From the NCBI RefSeq assembly GCF_002163835.1, contig NZ_CP019331.1, positions 2,703,001 through 2,767,000 of the forward strand: DNA of 64,000 nucleotides. Reading direction: 5' to 3'. The DNA comes from Polaribacter sp. SA4-10 (lineage in GTDB: Bacteria; Bacteroidota; Bacteroidia; Flavobacteriales; Flavobacteriaceae). Below the pieces are notes generated by a model. It was given only the letters and a program-made list of their open reading frames with translations, did not search any database and was not told the DNA's origin. Positions 16,391 through 24,824 of this stretch are shown here, one piece after another. How positions within the stretch are numbered: position 1 is the first letter of the stretch; every line of letters starts with the position of its first letter. The translations under genes and the position numbers were made by a program.

Positions 16391-17364
16391 AAAGAATCTT
16401 AAAAATAGTTTTTCGTGTTTTTTTATTATTAATAATAGCAGTTGTTATTTTCCTTTTTTGGGCATCTTCTTCAACTTTAGAAGAAAATGAATATTCAAGG
16501 TTGATAAAAAATCAATATGAAAACACCATTGATAACGATTCTATTTTTAGCATTGTAACCTACAATATTGGTTATTTAAGTGGAATGACAAACAACCTTC
16601 CAATACCAAAATCAAAAGAATTATTTGATACTAATTTACAGAAAGTTTTAGCTGAAACAAAAGCTGTAAATCCAGATATTATTGCGTTTCAAGAAATAGA
16701 TTATAAAGCTTCAAGAAGTTATGATGTAAATCAACAGAACGAAATAGCAAAACTAGGATTTAATTATGTTGCTGAAGCTGTAAATTGGGATGAAAGATAT
16801 TTGCCTTTTCCTTATTGGCCAATAAGTATGCAGTTTGGGAAAGTAATTTCAGGACAATCTATTATTAGTAAATATCCGTTAAAAGAACACCAAAGAATTG
16901 TTTTAGATCGTGTTGAAGATACACCATTTTATAGAGATGTATTTTATTTAGAACGTTTAGCACAAGTTGTAAAAGTGGAGTTAAACGGACAGGAAATTGT
17001 GCTTATAAATATACATTTAGAAGCTTTTGATAAAGCGACAAGAGTAAAACAATTTGAAGAGGTTTTAGCAATTTTTAATACATATAAAGATGATTATCCA
17101 ACAATATTATTAGGCGACTTTAATTCTAGAGCTAGAGATAAAGAAGCAATTATTCAAAAAATGTTTGCAAAGGAAGGTGTTGGAAATGCAGCTTTTAATT
17201 CTGTTAACCCTATAAATACTTTTGATACAAAAAATCCTTATGAACGAATAGATTATATCTTCTACACAAAAAATACGATAGCATATATCTCAGGAAAAGT
17301 ATTAACTCAATTTGAACAAGCTTCAGATCATTTACCTGTAGAGATGAAGTTTAGATTAAAGTAA
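16387..17364 (+). CDS. Membrane-anchored endonuclease/exonuclease/phosphatase-family protein
   Basis: The 325-residue product has an N-terminal transmembrane anchor (about residues 7-27) and an EEP-fold domain. Catalytic blocks are FSIVTYNIGYLSG (Asn), PDIIAFQEID (metal Glu), LLGDFNSRA (Asp/Asn pair) and QASDHLPVEMKF (final Asp-His). Relatives include phosphodiesterases, sphingomyelinase-like and nuclease proteins; the substrate is not deducible. It overlaps the MscS gene by 4 nt, and the stop is 1 nt from the convergent dus gene. Confidence 0.85.
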   Translation: MKRILKIVFRVFLLLIIAVVIFLFWASSSTLEENEYSRLIKNQYENTIDNDSIFSIVTYNIGYLSGMTNNLPIPKSKELFDTNLQKVLAETKAVNPDIIAFQEIDYKASRSYDVNQQNEIAKLGFNYVAEAVNWDERYLPFPYWPISMQFGKVISGQSIISKYPLKEHQRIVLDRVEDTPFYRDVFYLERLAQVVKVELNGQEIVLINIHLEAFDKATRVKQFEEVLAIFNTYKDDYPTILLGDFNSRARDKEAIIQKMFAKEGVGNAAFNSVNPINTFDTKNPYERIDYIFYTKNTIAYISGKVLTQFEQASDHLPVEMKFRLK

Positions 17365-17365
17365 A

Positions 17366-18319
17366 TTAGTTGTTTTTTGCTTCCTTAAAAATTTCATCAA
17401 CAGCAATTAAATAGTTTTTCACATTAGATGCTTTCTTAATTTTTTTATAGGTTTTCTGAGGATTTGGAAAGCTTTGAGAAAAGTATTCCCAAAAACCAAG
17501 CATTTTCATTTTAATTGGTGTTGGCCCAGAAAGTGCAGCATCGTATTCGGTAAAAATACGGTCGTGAAAATCTTTAAATATTTCAAACCTATTTTTTGGA
17601 TATTCAGTTGTATTGTTTTTAATCATTTGTGGTAAAAAAGGATCTGCAATGAGTCCTCTTCCAATCATCCAGTGATCTATTTTGGTAAAGCGTTCTTGTA
17701 GTTTTTTAAAAGCGGTAACAGAAGTAATATCGCCATTGTAATACATTTTATGCTTACTATTATCTAAACATTTTTGAAATGCTTCTAAATTAGTTCCTCC
17801 TTTGTACAATTGTTTTCCAATTCTTGCGTGAATTGCAATATTTTTTAAAGGATAATTATCTAAAATTGGTAAAACGTCTAAAATCTCTTCAGGATTGTCA
17901 TAACCCATTCTCATTTTCATAGAAACAATAATGTCTGATTCATTATGAATTTTATGAAGAATACTATTTATTTTTTCAGAATCGCTAATTAACCCAGAGC
18001 CCATTCCTCTTTTTGTAACCATTGGATACGGACAACCTAAATTCCAATTCAGTTCTTTATACCCTAACTCTTGAACATATTTAGAAACGAATAAAAATTC
18101 ATCGACATCATTTGTAATAATTTGCGGAATTACTTCTAATTCGGTGTTATTTTCTAAAATAATATCTTTCTGATAGGAATTTTTAATCACCATTTTTCCA
18201 TTTAGCCGAATATAAGGCGAATAAAACGTGTCTATTCCACCAAAGAAATGGTTGAATGCGTTTCTAAATTTATAATCTGTAAAACCCTGTAAAGGAGAAG
18301 ATAGTAATGTCTGGCTCAT
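17366..18319 (-). CDS. tRNA-dihydrouridine synthase family protein
   Basis: The 317-residue product is a Dus-type FMN enzyme that reduces uridines in tRNA D loops. Motifs are LLSSPLQGFTDYKFRN (FMN-binding start), WNLGCPYPMVTKRGMGSGL with the catalytic Cys, VSMKMRMGYD, IHARIGKQLYKG, YNGDITS and MIGRGLIADP (phosphate binding). The specific Dus subgroup cannot be fixed. It is a single gene convergent with 16387. Confidence 0.9.
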   Translation of the reverse strand: MSQTLLSSPLQGFTDYKFRNAFNHFFGGIDTFYSPYIRLNGKMVIKNSYQKDIILENNTELEVIPQIITNDVDEFLFVSKYVQELGYKELNWNLGCPYPMVTKRGMGSGLISDSEKINSILHKIHNESDIIVSMKMRMGYDNPEEILDVLPILDNYPLKNIAIHARIGKQLYKGGTNLEAFQKCLDNSKHKMYYNGDITSVTAFKKLQERFTKIDHWMIGRGLIADPFLPQMIKNNTTEYPKNRFEIFKDFHDRIFTEYDAALSGPTPIKMKMLGFWEYFSQSFPNPQKTYKKIKKASNVKNYLIAVDEIFKEAKNN

Positions 18320-18532
18320 GAAAAATATTGTTACGCAAATATACCATAGTTTTTAGAGGATTTAGAAAAGATTATAGCGCATAAAAGCAAAACAAATTTA
18401 AATTGTTTAGGTCTGTTTAGAAGGTGTAAGTTTTATTTTAATTTGGAATTTCGTTATTGTGTTTGTATAAGAGCAGTAGCGGCTTAAAATACATTTACTT
18501 TTTGGTCACAATATATTTAATTAAGTACAAAA

Positions 18533-18556
18533 CGGTTTGAATTTACATCCAAACCG
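18533..18556 (-). terminator. Weak terminator-like hairpin after the PEBP gene
   Basis: A 7-bp perfect stem CGGTTTG/CAAACCG (18533-18539 with 18550-18556) lies 33 nt after the minus-strand gene at 18589 and is followed by only a short T stretch. The rest of 18320-18588 is AT-rich with no coding sign. Confidence 0.45.
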
Positions 18557-18588
18557 CTATTGACTTTATATGTTGTTAGAGATAGTTT

Positions 18589-19146
18589 TTATTTCTTATT
18601 CCTCTGGTAATATGTTACTATACTAGCCTTAGCTAATGTGTTATTCCATAAGTAATATCCAACTACAGCAGGATTCGTACTTTCATTTAATCCAAGTTTG
18701 TCTGTTTTTAATGCGTAAACTGTAATTATATATTGATGTAAACCGTGACCTTCTGGAGGGCAAGGTCCACCATAACCATTCGCTCCATAATCTGTAATGC
18801 TTTGAATAGCGCCTTCAGGTGTTAGGTTTAGCGCTGTATTTCCAGCACCAGATACTAATTCTTTAGCGTTAACAGGAATATCAAATACTAGCCAATGCCA
18901 CCATCCACTTCCTGTAGGTGCGTCTGGGTCATACATAGTTACTGCAAAGCTTTTAGTTCCTTCAGGTGCATTTTTCCAAGATAATTGTGGTGATTGATTT
19001 TCTCCAGTACAGCCAAAGCCATTAAACACCTCATTTATAGTAGCTTCTCCACCCAAATCATTACTTGACAAAGTAAACGTGTTTTGAGAAAATACTGTAC
19101 TTGATAAGGTGATTAGTAACCCTATAATTAAATTTGATTTTTTCAT
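18589..19146 (-). CDS. Exported PEBP-family protein (YbhB/YbcL type)
   Basis: The 185-residue product has a signal peptide (about residues 1-20, ending in VFSQ) and a full phosphatidylethanolamine-binding-protein fold. Motifs are NQSPQLSWKNAPEGTKSFAVTMYDPDAP, GWWHWLVFDIP and YGGPCPPEGHGLHQY, which line the anion-binding pocket. Bacterial members are called Raf kinase inhibitor-like, but their ligands are poorly known. An AraC-type regulator lies upstream on the same strand (88 nt gap) and may control it. Confidence 0.9.
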   Translation of the reverse strand: MKKSNLIIGLLITLSSTVFSQNTFTLSSNDLGGEATINEVFNGFGCTGENQSPQLSWKNAPEGTKSFAVTMYDPDAPTGSGWWHWLVFDIPVNAKELVSGAGNTALNLTPEGAIQSITDYGANGYGGPCPPEGHGLHQYIITVYALKTDKLGLNESTNPAVVGYYLWNNTLAKASIVTYYQRNKK

Positions 19147-19234
19147 AATGTTTGTTTTTTAGTTTGGGAACAAAATTAAGAGAGTTAGTAGTAAACCTTG
19201 TGTTTCATACAGTTCAAAAACTATTGATAAAAGT

Positions 19235-20074
19235 TCAATTTGATTGATACTGTTTTGGGGTGATTCCGTATTTCACCTTAAAAGCCTGAATAAAATTTGA
19301 TAAATTTTCATATCCAATTTCCTCATAGATATCAGATGGTCTTTTTGATTTGTTTTTTAGTAAGAATGCAGAATGTTCAAGTCTTTTCTCTTGAAACCAT
19401 TTGCTTGGTGAACTTTGAAAGTGTTTTTCAAATTCTCTTTTGAATGTTGATACACTCATGTTCGATAGAAATGAAAGTTCTTTTATAGTTAGTTTATTTA
19501 ATTGGTTACTCTCTACTGTCTGAATAAACCTTTGACTGTGGTTGTCACTATTGTTAATTATAGAGTATAAAAATCCTACCCCTTTAAATTCAACGAGATA
19601 TAACATTATTTCCTCAAACTTAGCATCTAAAATATTTCTTTGAATTGATGCTGAAAGTTTAGAAATATCTAAAAGACTATCTACAAATCTTTTTATAAAT
19701 GAATCATAATTAAATGAATACGTAGAATACAGTTTGCTTGAGGTTGTTGGGTTAAGTTCAAATTTTCTTATGAATTTTAAAACGTCTTCGTTAGAGAAAA
19801 AGAATAGAATACTTCTATAGTAATTTGCAATGTTAGAAAGCTTTTCAGTCATTAAACAATGTCCAGATTTCATCAACAAGAATTGAGAATTATCTATTGA
19901 AAAAGAAGAATTATCAAAAAAAACTTCTTTTTTCCCTTCTTGAAGAAAACTAAAGGTGTTTTTGTTTAGTAAGACTTGTTGCTTAGAAATTTCTTTAGTG
20001 CTTTCATAATCATAAATCACAATAGACTTAGAAGAGCTCAAATTTAATTCGTCTGGTAAGGTAATTGTCTTCAT
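19235..20074 (-). CDS. AraC-family transcriptional regulator
   Basis: The 279-residue product has a C-terminal AraC/XylS double helix-turn-helix (about 185-279: LTIKELSFLSNMSVSTFKREF and RPSDIYEEIGYENLSNFIQAF, ending in YGITPKQYQ). The N-terminal ~170 residues look like an effector-sensing cupin-like domain, but no ligand motif is recognisable. The next gene on the strand is the PEBP protein, its likely target or partner. Confidence 0.9.
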   Translation of the reverse strand: MKTITLPDELNLSSSKSIVIYDYESTKEISKQQVLLNKNTFSFLQEGKKEVFFDNSSFSIDNSQFLLMKSGHCLMTEKLSNIANYYRSILFFFSNEDVLKFIRKFELNPTTSSKLYSTYSFNYDSFIKRFVDSLLDISKLSASIQRNILDAKFEEIMLYLVEFKGVGFLYSIINNSDNHSQRFIQTVESNQLNKLTIKELSFLSNMSVSTFKREFEKHFQSSPSKWFQEKRLEHSAFLLKNKSKRPSDIYEEIGYENLSNFIQAFKVKYGITPKQYQSN

Positions 20075-20179
20075 TGTGTTCTAATTGTCTCTAACTCTAT
20101 TGATATGGCCAGTTTTAATACGATAACGAAGTTAGCATTTTTAAACTTAGAAACAATCCAGATTATTTTGGTATAAAAA

Positions 20180-20203
20180 AACCTCATCAATTAAGATGAG
20201 GTT
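20180..20203 (-). terminator. Intrinsic terminator after the zinc metalloprotease
   Basis: A 9-bp perfect stem AACCTCATC/GATGAGGTT with a 6-nt loop is followed on the minus strand by seven T. It is 31 nt after the stop at 20234. Confidence 0.85.
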
Positions 20204-20233
20204 TTCAATAATTATAAAATGTATTTTTTTAGA

Positions 20234-22717
20234 TTATTTAGGATCTAAAATTGTGTCAATTCTATCTACAACATCTTGTAAATGGTAACGAGAAATTGTG
20301 TTTCCTCTAGAAGAAGCTGATTTTGCATCACGTTGTAAACGTTTTAATTCTCCTCTAACTACAGATTTAATATCAGATTGATTCACTGTAATACCAGAAG
20401 TCTTTCTGTAACCACTATTTCTACCTTTTTGATCTTTGGCTTTATTCAATAAATAATCTAATCGATCTAAGTGTACTCTTTGTAGGTTTCTTCTATACGT
20501 ATCTATAGAACCTCTAGCGTAAATTTCAGACCAAACACCCTTGCGTAAATCGCTCATCATGTTTACTAAAGTATATGCTTCAGAACCATTTAAAGTTTCA
20601 TTTTCTATCATTCTAGCCATTCTACCAGCATCTAAAAGGTTATTTATAGATCTTGCTTGTAAGCCACGAACTCTTTCTACTGATCCAGAAAATTCTGTTT
20701 TACTAAAAATGTTTTTGTCTATCATCCAAGTTGGCGTTTCAAACAATTCATCAATCACAAATTGTAAAGCTTCTTTTTGAGTTGCTTTATCAATATGCGT
20801 ATAAACTGCTCCTTCTTGGTCTGTAGTTTTAAAGTATTCTGTAACACCACCAACATTTGCAGAAACATGTCCCATATATCTGTTAAACTGACTTAAAACC
20901 TGTCCATACATTGTAGCTAAATCTTCGTAATTTTCTCCTTTTTTAGAAGTCCATTCTTCTAATCTTGGTAAAATTCTTTTTAAGTTTTTAATTCCATAAG
21001 CAGAAGCTTTCATCGCATTGTCACCTAAATCTTCTGTTTGAGAAGTTGGGTCTACAACGCCACCCGCTTGTTGATGTCCAAACCTGTACATTGGATCATC
21101 AGCATGTTTTAAAATCCAATTATCTAAAACAGGCTTTTCTTCTTTAGCAGTTTTATTTAAAATTGGTCTATATCCCCAAGAAATTGCATATTTATCATAC
21201 ACACCAATATTTGGCATTAAAGCAACACCTTTATCTTCTGGTTGAGCAACATAATTAAAACGAGCATAATCCATAATAGAAGGTGCTGTTCCGTATTTTT
21301 TAGTAAAACTTGCAGAACGTAAAGAATCTACAGGAAATGCAGCAGAACTTCCCATATTATGAGGCAATCCTAAAGTATGACCTAACTCATGAGAAGAAAC
21401 AAATTTGATTAATTCTCCCATTGTTTCTGTTTTAAAATTGTTTCCTCTTGCATCAGGATTTATAGCTGCAGTTTGAATAAAAAACCAGTTATGTAATAAA
21501 GACATTACATTGTGATACCAGTTAATATCAGACTCTAAAATTTCTCCTGAACGTGGATCACTAACGTGAGGTCCGTTTGCATTTGGAATTGGAGAAGCTA
21601 AATAACGAATTACAGAATAACGTACATCTTCTGGGCTATATTCTGGATCTTCTTCTTTTGTTGGAGCTCTTTTTGCAATAATTGCATTTTTAAAACCAGC
21701 GGCTTCAAAAGCAACTTGCCAATCGTTTACACCTTGTATAATATAAGGAACCCATTCTTCTGGAGTTGCTCTATCTACATAATAAACAATTTGTTTTTTA
21801 GGTTCAACTAATTCTCCTCTTTCAAATTTTTCAATATCTTCATCCTTAACTTCTAATCGATATCTATCTAAATAAGTTACAGTTTTACTTTTTTGAGCAT
21901 CTAAACCATAATCAGTTTGTCCTCTTGCAAACCATCCAACACGTTCATCAAAATACCTACGCTTCATTGGTACTTTAGGTAATAAAACCATTGAGTTACT
22001 CATTTCTAAAGTAATAGAACCTAATGCACTATTTGATGGCGCTTTAGTGGCAGCATATGTTTTTACATGTCTTACTTCTATGTTCTGAGGATAACTGCTT
22101 ACTCTATCTAAATAAGAACGGTCTTTATCCATTCTTGTTACACCATATCTTTTTCTATAAGACGCTGGAAAACCTAAAGGTTTAACATCTGTTGAAAATA
22201 AAGTAGTTGCATCTATTACGGTAGCCGTAGAATCTTTACTGATTGCTTTAATAGGAAAAGAGAACAAAATAGGTTCTAAATTAGAATTTACAACCGCTTC
22301 GTGCACTGGTAAAAGAGTATCTGCAACAACATCATAAGATACAATTCGTAATAATATTTGTTTATTTTGTCTTTCCCAACGTAAAACCTGAGTGTTGGTT
22401 TTTCCTCCACCAAAACCAATTCCGTTTGCAGTTTTAGCAATTCTTGTAACCATTAACATTTCTCTTTTTAATAGAGAATCAGGAATTTCAAAAAGATAAG
22501 AATCATCTTTTGTATGAACTTTAAACAAACCTTCATCTGTTTTGTGTTCTTTAGTAACTACCTTTCCATAAGGTTGAATTTCTCCTTTTTTAGGTTTAGG
22601 CTTAGGAGCTGTTTTAGTTTCTTTCTTTTTTTTCTTCCAAAATTGTGCATTAGTTTCTGATGAAAAACCAAAAACAAAAGCAACTAAAAGAAACTGTAGG
22701 ATCACTTTTTTTATCAT
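20234..22717 (-). CDS. Exported zinc-dependent metalloprotease (DUF5117/DUF5118 type)
   Basis: The 827-residue product has a signal peptide (about 1-24, ending TNAQ) followed by a Lys/Pro-rich stretch. The DUF5118 and DUF5117 regions (about 45-330) precede a metzincin-like catalytic domain with HELGHTLGLPHNMGSS, an extended HExxHxxGxxH zinc motif, and SIMDYARFNYVAQPED after it (Met-turn). Such proteins are secreted or outer-membrane-associated peptidases widespread in Bacteroidota; substrates are unknown. It is a single gene with its own terminator, downstream of and parallel to metK. Confidence 0.9.
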   Translation of the reverse strand: MIKKVILQFLLVAFVFGFSSETNAQFWKKKKKETKTAPKPKPKKGEIQPYGKVVTKEHKTDEGLFKVHTKDDSYLFEIPDSLLKREMLMVTRIAKTANGIGFGGGKTNTQVLRWERQNKQILLRIVSYDVVADTLLPVHEAVVNSNLEPILFSFPIKAISKDSTATVIDATTLFSTDVKPLGFPASYRKRYGVTRMDKDRSYLDRVSSYPQNIEVRHVKTYAATKAPSNSALGSITLEMSNSMVLLPKVPMKRRYFDERVGWFARGQTDYGLDAQKSKTVTYLDRYRLEVKDEDIEKFERGELVEPKKQIVYYVDRATPEEWVPYIIQGVNDWQVAFEAAGFKNAIIAKRAPTKEEDPEYSPEDVRYSVIRYLASPIPNANGPHVSDPRSGEILESDINWYHNVMSLLHNWFFIQTAAINPDARGNNFKTETMGELIKFVSSHELGHTLGLPHNMGSSAAFPVDSLRSASFTKKYGTAPSIMDYARFNYVAQPEDKGVALMPNIGVYDKYAISWGYRPILNKTAKEEKPVLDNWILKHADDPMYRFGHQQAGGVVDPTSQTEDLGDNAMKASAYGIKNLKRILPRLEEWTSKKGENYEDLATMYGQVLSQFNRYMGHVSANVGGVTEYFKTTDQEGAVYTHIDKATQKEALQFVIDELFETPTWMIDKNIFSKTEFSGSVERVRGLQARSINNLLDAGRMARMIENETLNGSEAYTLVNMMSDLRKGVWSEIYARGSIDTYRRNLQRVHLDRLDYLLNKAKDQKGRNSGYRKTSGITVNQSDIKSVVRGELKRLQRDAKSASSRGNTISRYHLQDVVDRIDTILDPK

Positions 22718-22838
22718 AATATTTTATTTGATTTGAATTTAATTCGAAATTAAGCAAACTAAAAAAAAATAACTCTTAAAAATTTGTTAAAGAGAAAGTA
22801 GCTTAAGTGTTAAAAAACAGGTTTTTTAAACATAAAAA

Positions 22839-22870
22839 AAACCTTCAAAAAAGAATATTTTTGAAGGTTT
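22839..22870 (-). terminator. Intrinsic terminator after metK
   Basis: A 13-bp perfect stem (22839-22851 with 22858-22870, core CCTTCAAAAA/TTTTTGAAGG) is followed on the minus strand by a T run. It is 21 nt after the metK stop. Confidence 0.85.
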
Positions 22871-22891
22871 TATATTGTGTATGAATTGATT

Positions 22892-24148
22892 TTATAAGTT
22901 AAAAGCTTTTTTAACAGTGTCTACATAATCTAATTTTTCCCAAGTAAATGTTTCAACTTCTTGAGAAACAGTTTCTCCCATAGGATTTGAAAAAGTTACT
23001 GTCTTTACTTCTGGAGTTCTTCCCATATGTCCGTAAGCAGCAGTTTCAGAATAAATAGGCGTTCTTAATTTTAAACGTTTTTCAATAAAGTAAGGACGCA
23101 TATCAAAAATGGATTCTACTATTTTACTAATTTCTCCATCAGTTAAATCAACGGTTGCAGTACCATAAGTATCAACATTAATACTAGTTGGTTTTGCAAC
23201 ACCAATTGCATAGGAAACTTGAACTAAAATTTCTTTACAAAGTCCTGCAGCAACTAAATTTTTTGCAATATGACGTGTTGCATAAGCCCCAGATCTATCA
23301 ACTTTACTTGGGTCTTTTCCAGAAAAAGCACCACCACCATGAGCTCCTTTTCCACCATAAGTATCAACAATAATTTTTCTTCCTGTTAAACCAGTGTCTC
23401 CATGAGGTCCACCAATTACAAAAATTCCTGTTGGATTTATATGATATGTAATATTGTCTGTGAATAATTTTTGAATATCAGCAGGTAATTTTGCAATAAC
23501 TCTAGGAATCAAAATTTCTACAATGTCTTTTTTAATTCTTGCTAACATTACACCTTCAGACGCATCAAAATCATCATGTTGCGTAGAAATTACAATTGCA
23601 TCAATTCTTTGAGGAACATTATCATCTGAATACTCAATAGTTACTTGACTTTTTGCATCAGGTCTTAAGTAATCAATATCCTTATTTTCTCTTCTTAAAA
23701 GTGCTAATTCAATTAACAAACGATGAGAAAGTTCTAATGCTAAAGGCATGTAGTTTTCTGTCTCATCAGTTGCATAACCAAACATCATTCCTTGATCTCC
23801 TGCACCTTGTTCTTCTGGGTTAGCTCGATCTACACCTTTGTTTATATCTGGCGACTGTTCATGAATTGCAGACAAAACTCCACAAGAATTTCCATTGAAC
23901 ATATACGCGCTTTTGGTATAACCAATTTTATTTATTACGTCCCTAGCAATTTGCTGAACGTCTAAATATGTTTTAGATTTTACTTCACCAGCTAAAATTA
24001 CTTGCCCTGTAGTAACCAAGGTTTCGCAAGCAACTTTACTTGATTTATCGAATGCTAGAAAATTATCGATTAATGCATCGGAAATTTGATCTGCAACTTT
24101 GTCTGGATGTCCTTCAGAAACACTTTCTGAGGTAAATAAATATGACAT
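22892..24148 (-). CDS. metK: S-adenosylmethionine synthetase
   Basis: MetK makes SAM from methionine and ATP. The start is set at ATG 24148 because [21 protein letters not shown] is the conserved N terminus; an in-frame ATG at 24223 would add 25 residues of unconserved sequence. The 418-residue product has GHPDK, the FGYATDET loop, [34 protein letters not shown] and [19 protein letters not shown]. It has a ~215-nt leader carrying a probable SAM-II riboswitch, so the enzyme's product should repress it. It is divergent from the SAM-I-controlled metY operon. Confidence 0.97.
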   Translation of the reverse strand: MSYLFTSESVSEGHPDKVADQISDALIDNFLAFDKSSKVACETLVTTGQVILAGEVKSKTYLDVQQIARDVINKIGYTKSAYMFNGNSCGVLSAIHEQSPDINKGVDRANPEEQGAGDQGMMFGYATDETENYMPLALELSHRLLIELALLRRENKDIDYLRPDAKSQVTIEYSDDNVPQRIDAIVISTQHDDFDASEGVMLARIKKDIVEILIPRVIAKLPADIQKLFTDNITYHINPTGIFVIGGPHGDTGLTGRKIIVDTYGGKGAHGGGAFSGKDPSKVDRSGAYATRHIAKNLVAAGLCKEILVQVSYAIGVAKPTSINVDTYGTATVDLTDGEISKIVESIFDMRPYFIEKRLKLRTPIYSETAAYGHMGRTPEVKTVTFSNPMGETVSQEVETFTWEKLDYVDTVKKAFNL

Positions 24149-24179
24149 ATGAATCTTTTTTAATATTAAAAAATGATTT

Positions 24180-24203
24180 CTCAATGTTAAACATTGAGTT
24201 TTT
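24180..24203. terminator. Hairpin in the metK leader, terminator-like
   Basis: CTCAATGTT/AACATTGAG forms a perfect 9-bp inverted repeat about 30 nt upstream of the metK start. On the plus strand it is followed at once by TTTTT; on the minus strand T6 comes only after 6 nt. It may be an attenuator of metK or a stop for antisense transcripts; the assignment is open. Confidence 0.4.
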
Positions 24204-24285
24204 CTTAAACTTATCATTCCCAAGAAAATGGAAATTAAGAAAAATAAAAATTGATTGCTTGGACGCTAAAAGTAGTAGATAATTA

Positions 24286-24356
24286 CTGCTTTAGCATTTT
24301 TTGTTTCAACTGAAAAATCAGTATCAGAGGTTGCAATCAGTTCAAATTTTTCCTCT
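24286..24356 (-). ncRNA. Probable SAM-II riboswitch in the metK leader
   Basis: Read on the minus strand, AGAGG (P1) is followed by AATTTGAACTGATTGCAA, then CCTCT closing P1, a spacer with a small hairpin (CTGA/TCAG), and TGCTAAAGCAGT. ACTG in loop 1 pairs with the final CAGT, giving the H-type pseudoknot. The conserved UUUG...AUUGCA and GCUAAA blocks agree with the SAM-II (metA/SAM-alpha) family as I remember the metX crystal-structure RNA. It begins right after a TAACTTTG promoter box. It should bind SAM and lower metK expression. It is unusually far (about 140 nt) from the start codon. Confidence 0.8.
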
Positions 24357-24367
24357 TAAATTCTTTG

Positions 24368-24375
24368 CAAAGTTA
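24368..24375 (-). promoter_or_regulatory. -7 promoter element for metK
   Basis: The minus strand reads TAACTTTG, a match to TAnnTTTG, ending about 12 nt before the SAM-II aptamer. A transcript would therefore start at the aptamer's 5' edge. Confidence 0.6.
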
Positions 24376-24529
24376 CATTATAAATTGAAATAGGATAATT
24401 TTTGACGATAATATTTAATTATGGTATCATCAATAAAACAAAGTTTGCGGAGTATAATTTATATGATAATTATAAAACATAGGCTTTTAATGTGATATTA
24501 CTATTTCTTAAAAATAATTTCAATTTTAC

Positions 24530-24561
24530 TTGGATATTAAATTTTTCTAAACATATATTTG
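24530..24561 (+). promoter_or_regulatory. Promoter of the SAM-I/metY operon
   Basis: TTG (24530-24532) and TATATTTG (24554-24561) are separated by 21 nt, matching the Bacteroidota consensus. The SAM-I aptamer starts 30 nt downstream. Confidence 0.7.
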
Positions 24562-24591
24562 CACTCACAAAGTTCAATAACTTATTGAAAT

Positions 24592-24696
24592 GTTATCAAG
24601 AAAGGCGGAGGGATTAGACCCATTGAAACCTTAGCAACCCTTTAGAAATAAAGAAGGTGCTACATTCTACCCAATTTTTATAATTGGATAGATAAC
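24592..24696 (+). ncRNA. SAM-I (S-box) riboswitch upstream of metY
   Basis: The conserved S-box blocks appear in order: GTTATCAAGAAAGG, GGAGGGATTAGACCC, TTGAAACCTTAGCAACC, AAGGTGCTACATTC and the closing GATAAC, which pairs with the opening GTTATC (P1). SAM binding should shut down the metY-metX/thrA-metZ operon. A second copy with the same core lies at 41461. Confidence 0.95.
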
Positions 24697-24702
24697 AAAA
24701 AA

Positions 24703-24741
24703 GAATTTTCCTTTTTCTGGAATATTCTATTTTTCTTTTTA
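24703..24741 (+). terminator. Possible expression-platform terminator of the SAM-I switch
   Basis: Seven nt after P1, GAATTTTCC can pair with GGAATATTC (imperfect, central mismatch), followed by TATTTTTCTTTTT. This would be a weak intrinsic terminator in the right place to act with the riboswitch. Confidence 0.45.
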
Positions 24742-24824
24742 ACATTTTTCTAGTAAGTACATCAAAATTTTGATGCATTTGACTTTTGGTTTAATCATTT
24801 ATTAACTCAAAAAAAATTAGAAAA

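Noticed and set aside
24149..24223. N-terminal extension of metK to an upstream ATG
   Set aside because: The added 25 residues are unconserved and fall in the riboswitch leader; the universal MetK start is at 24148.
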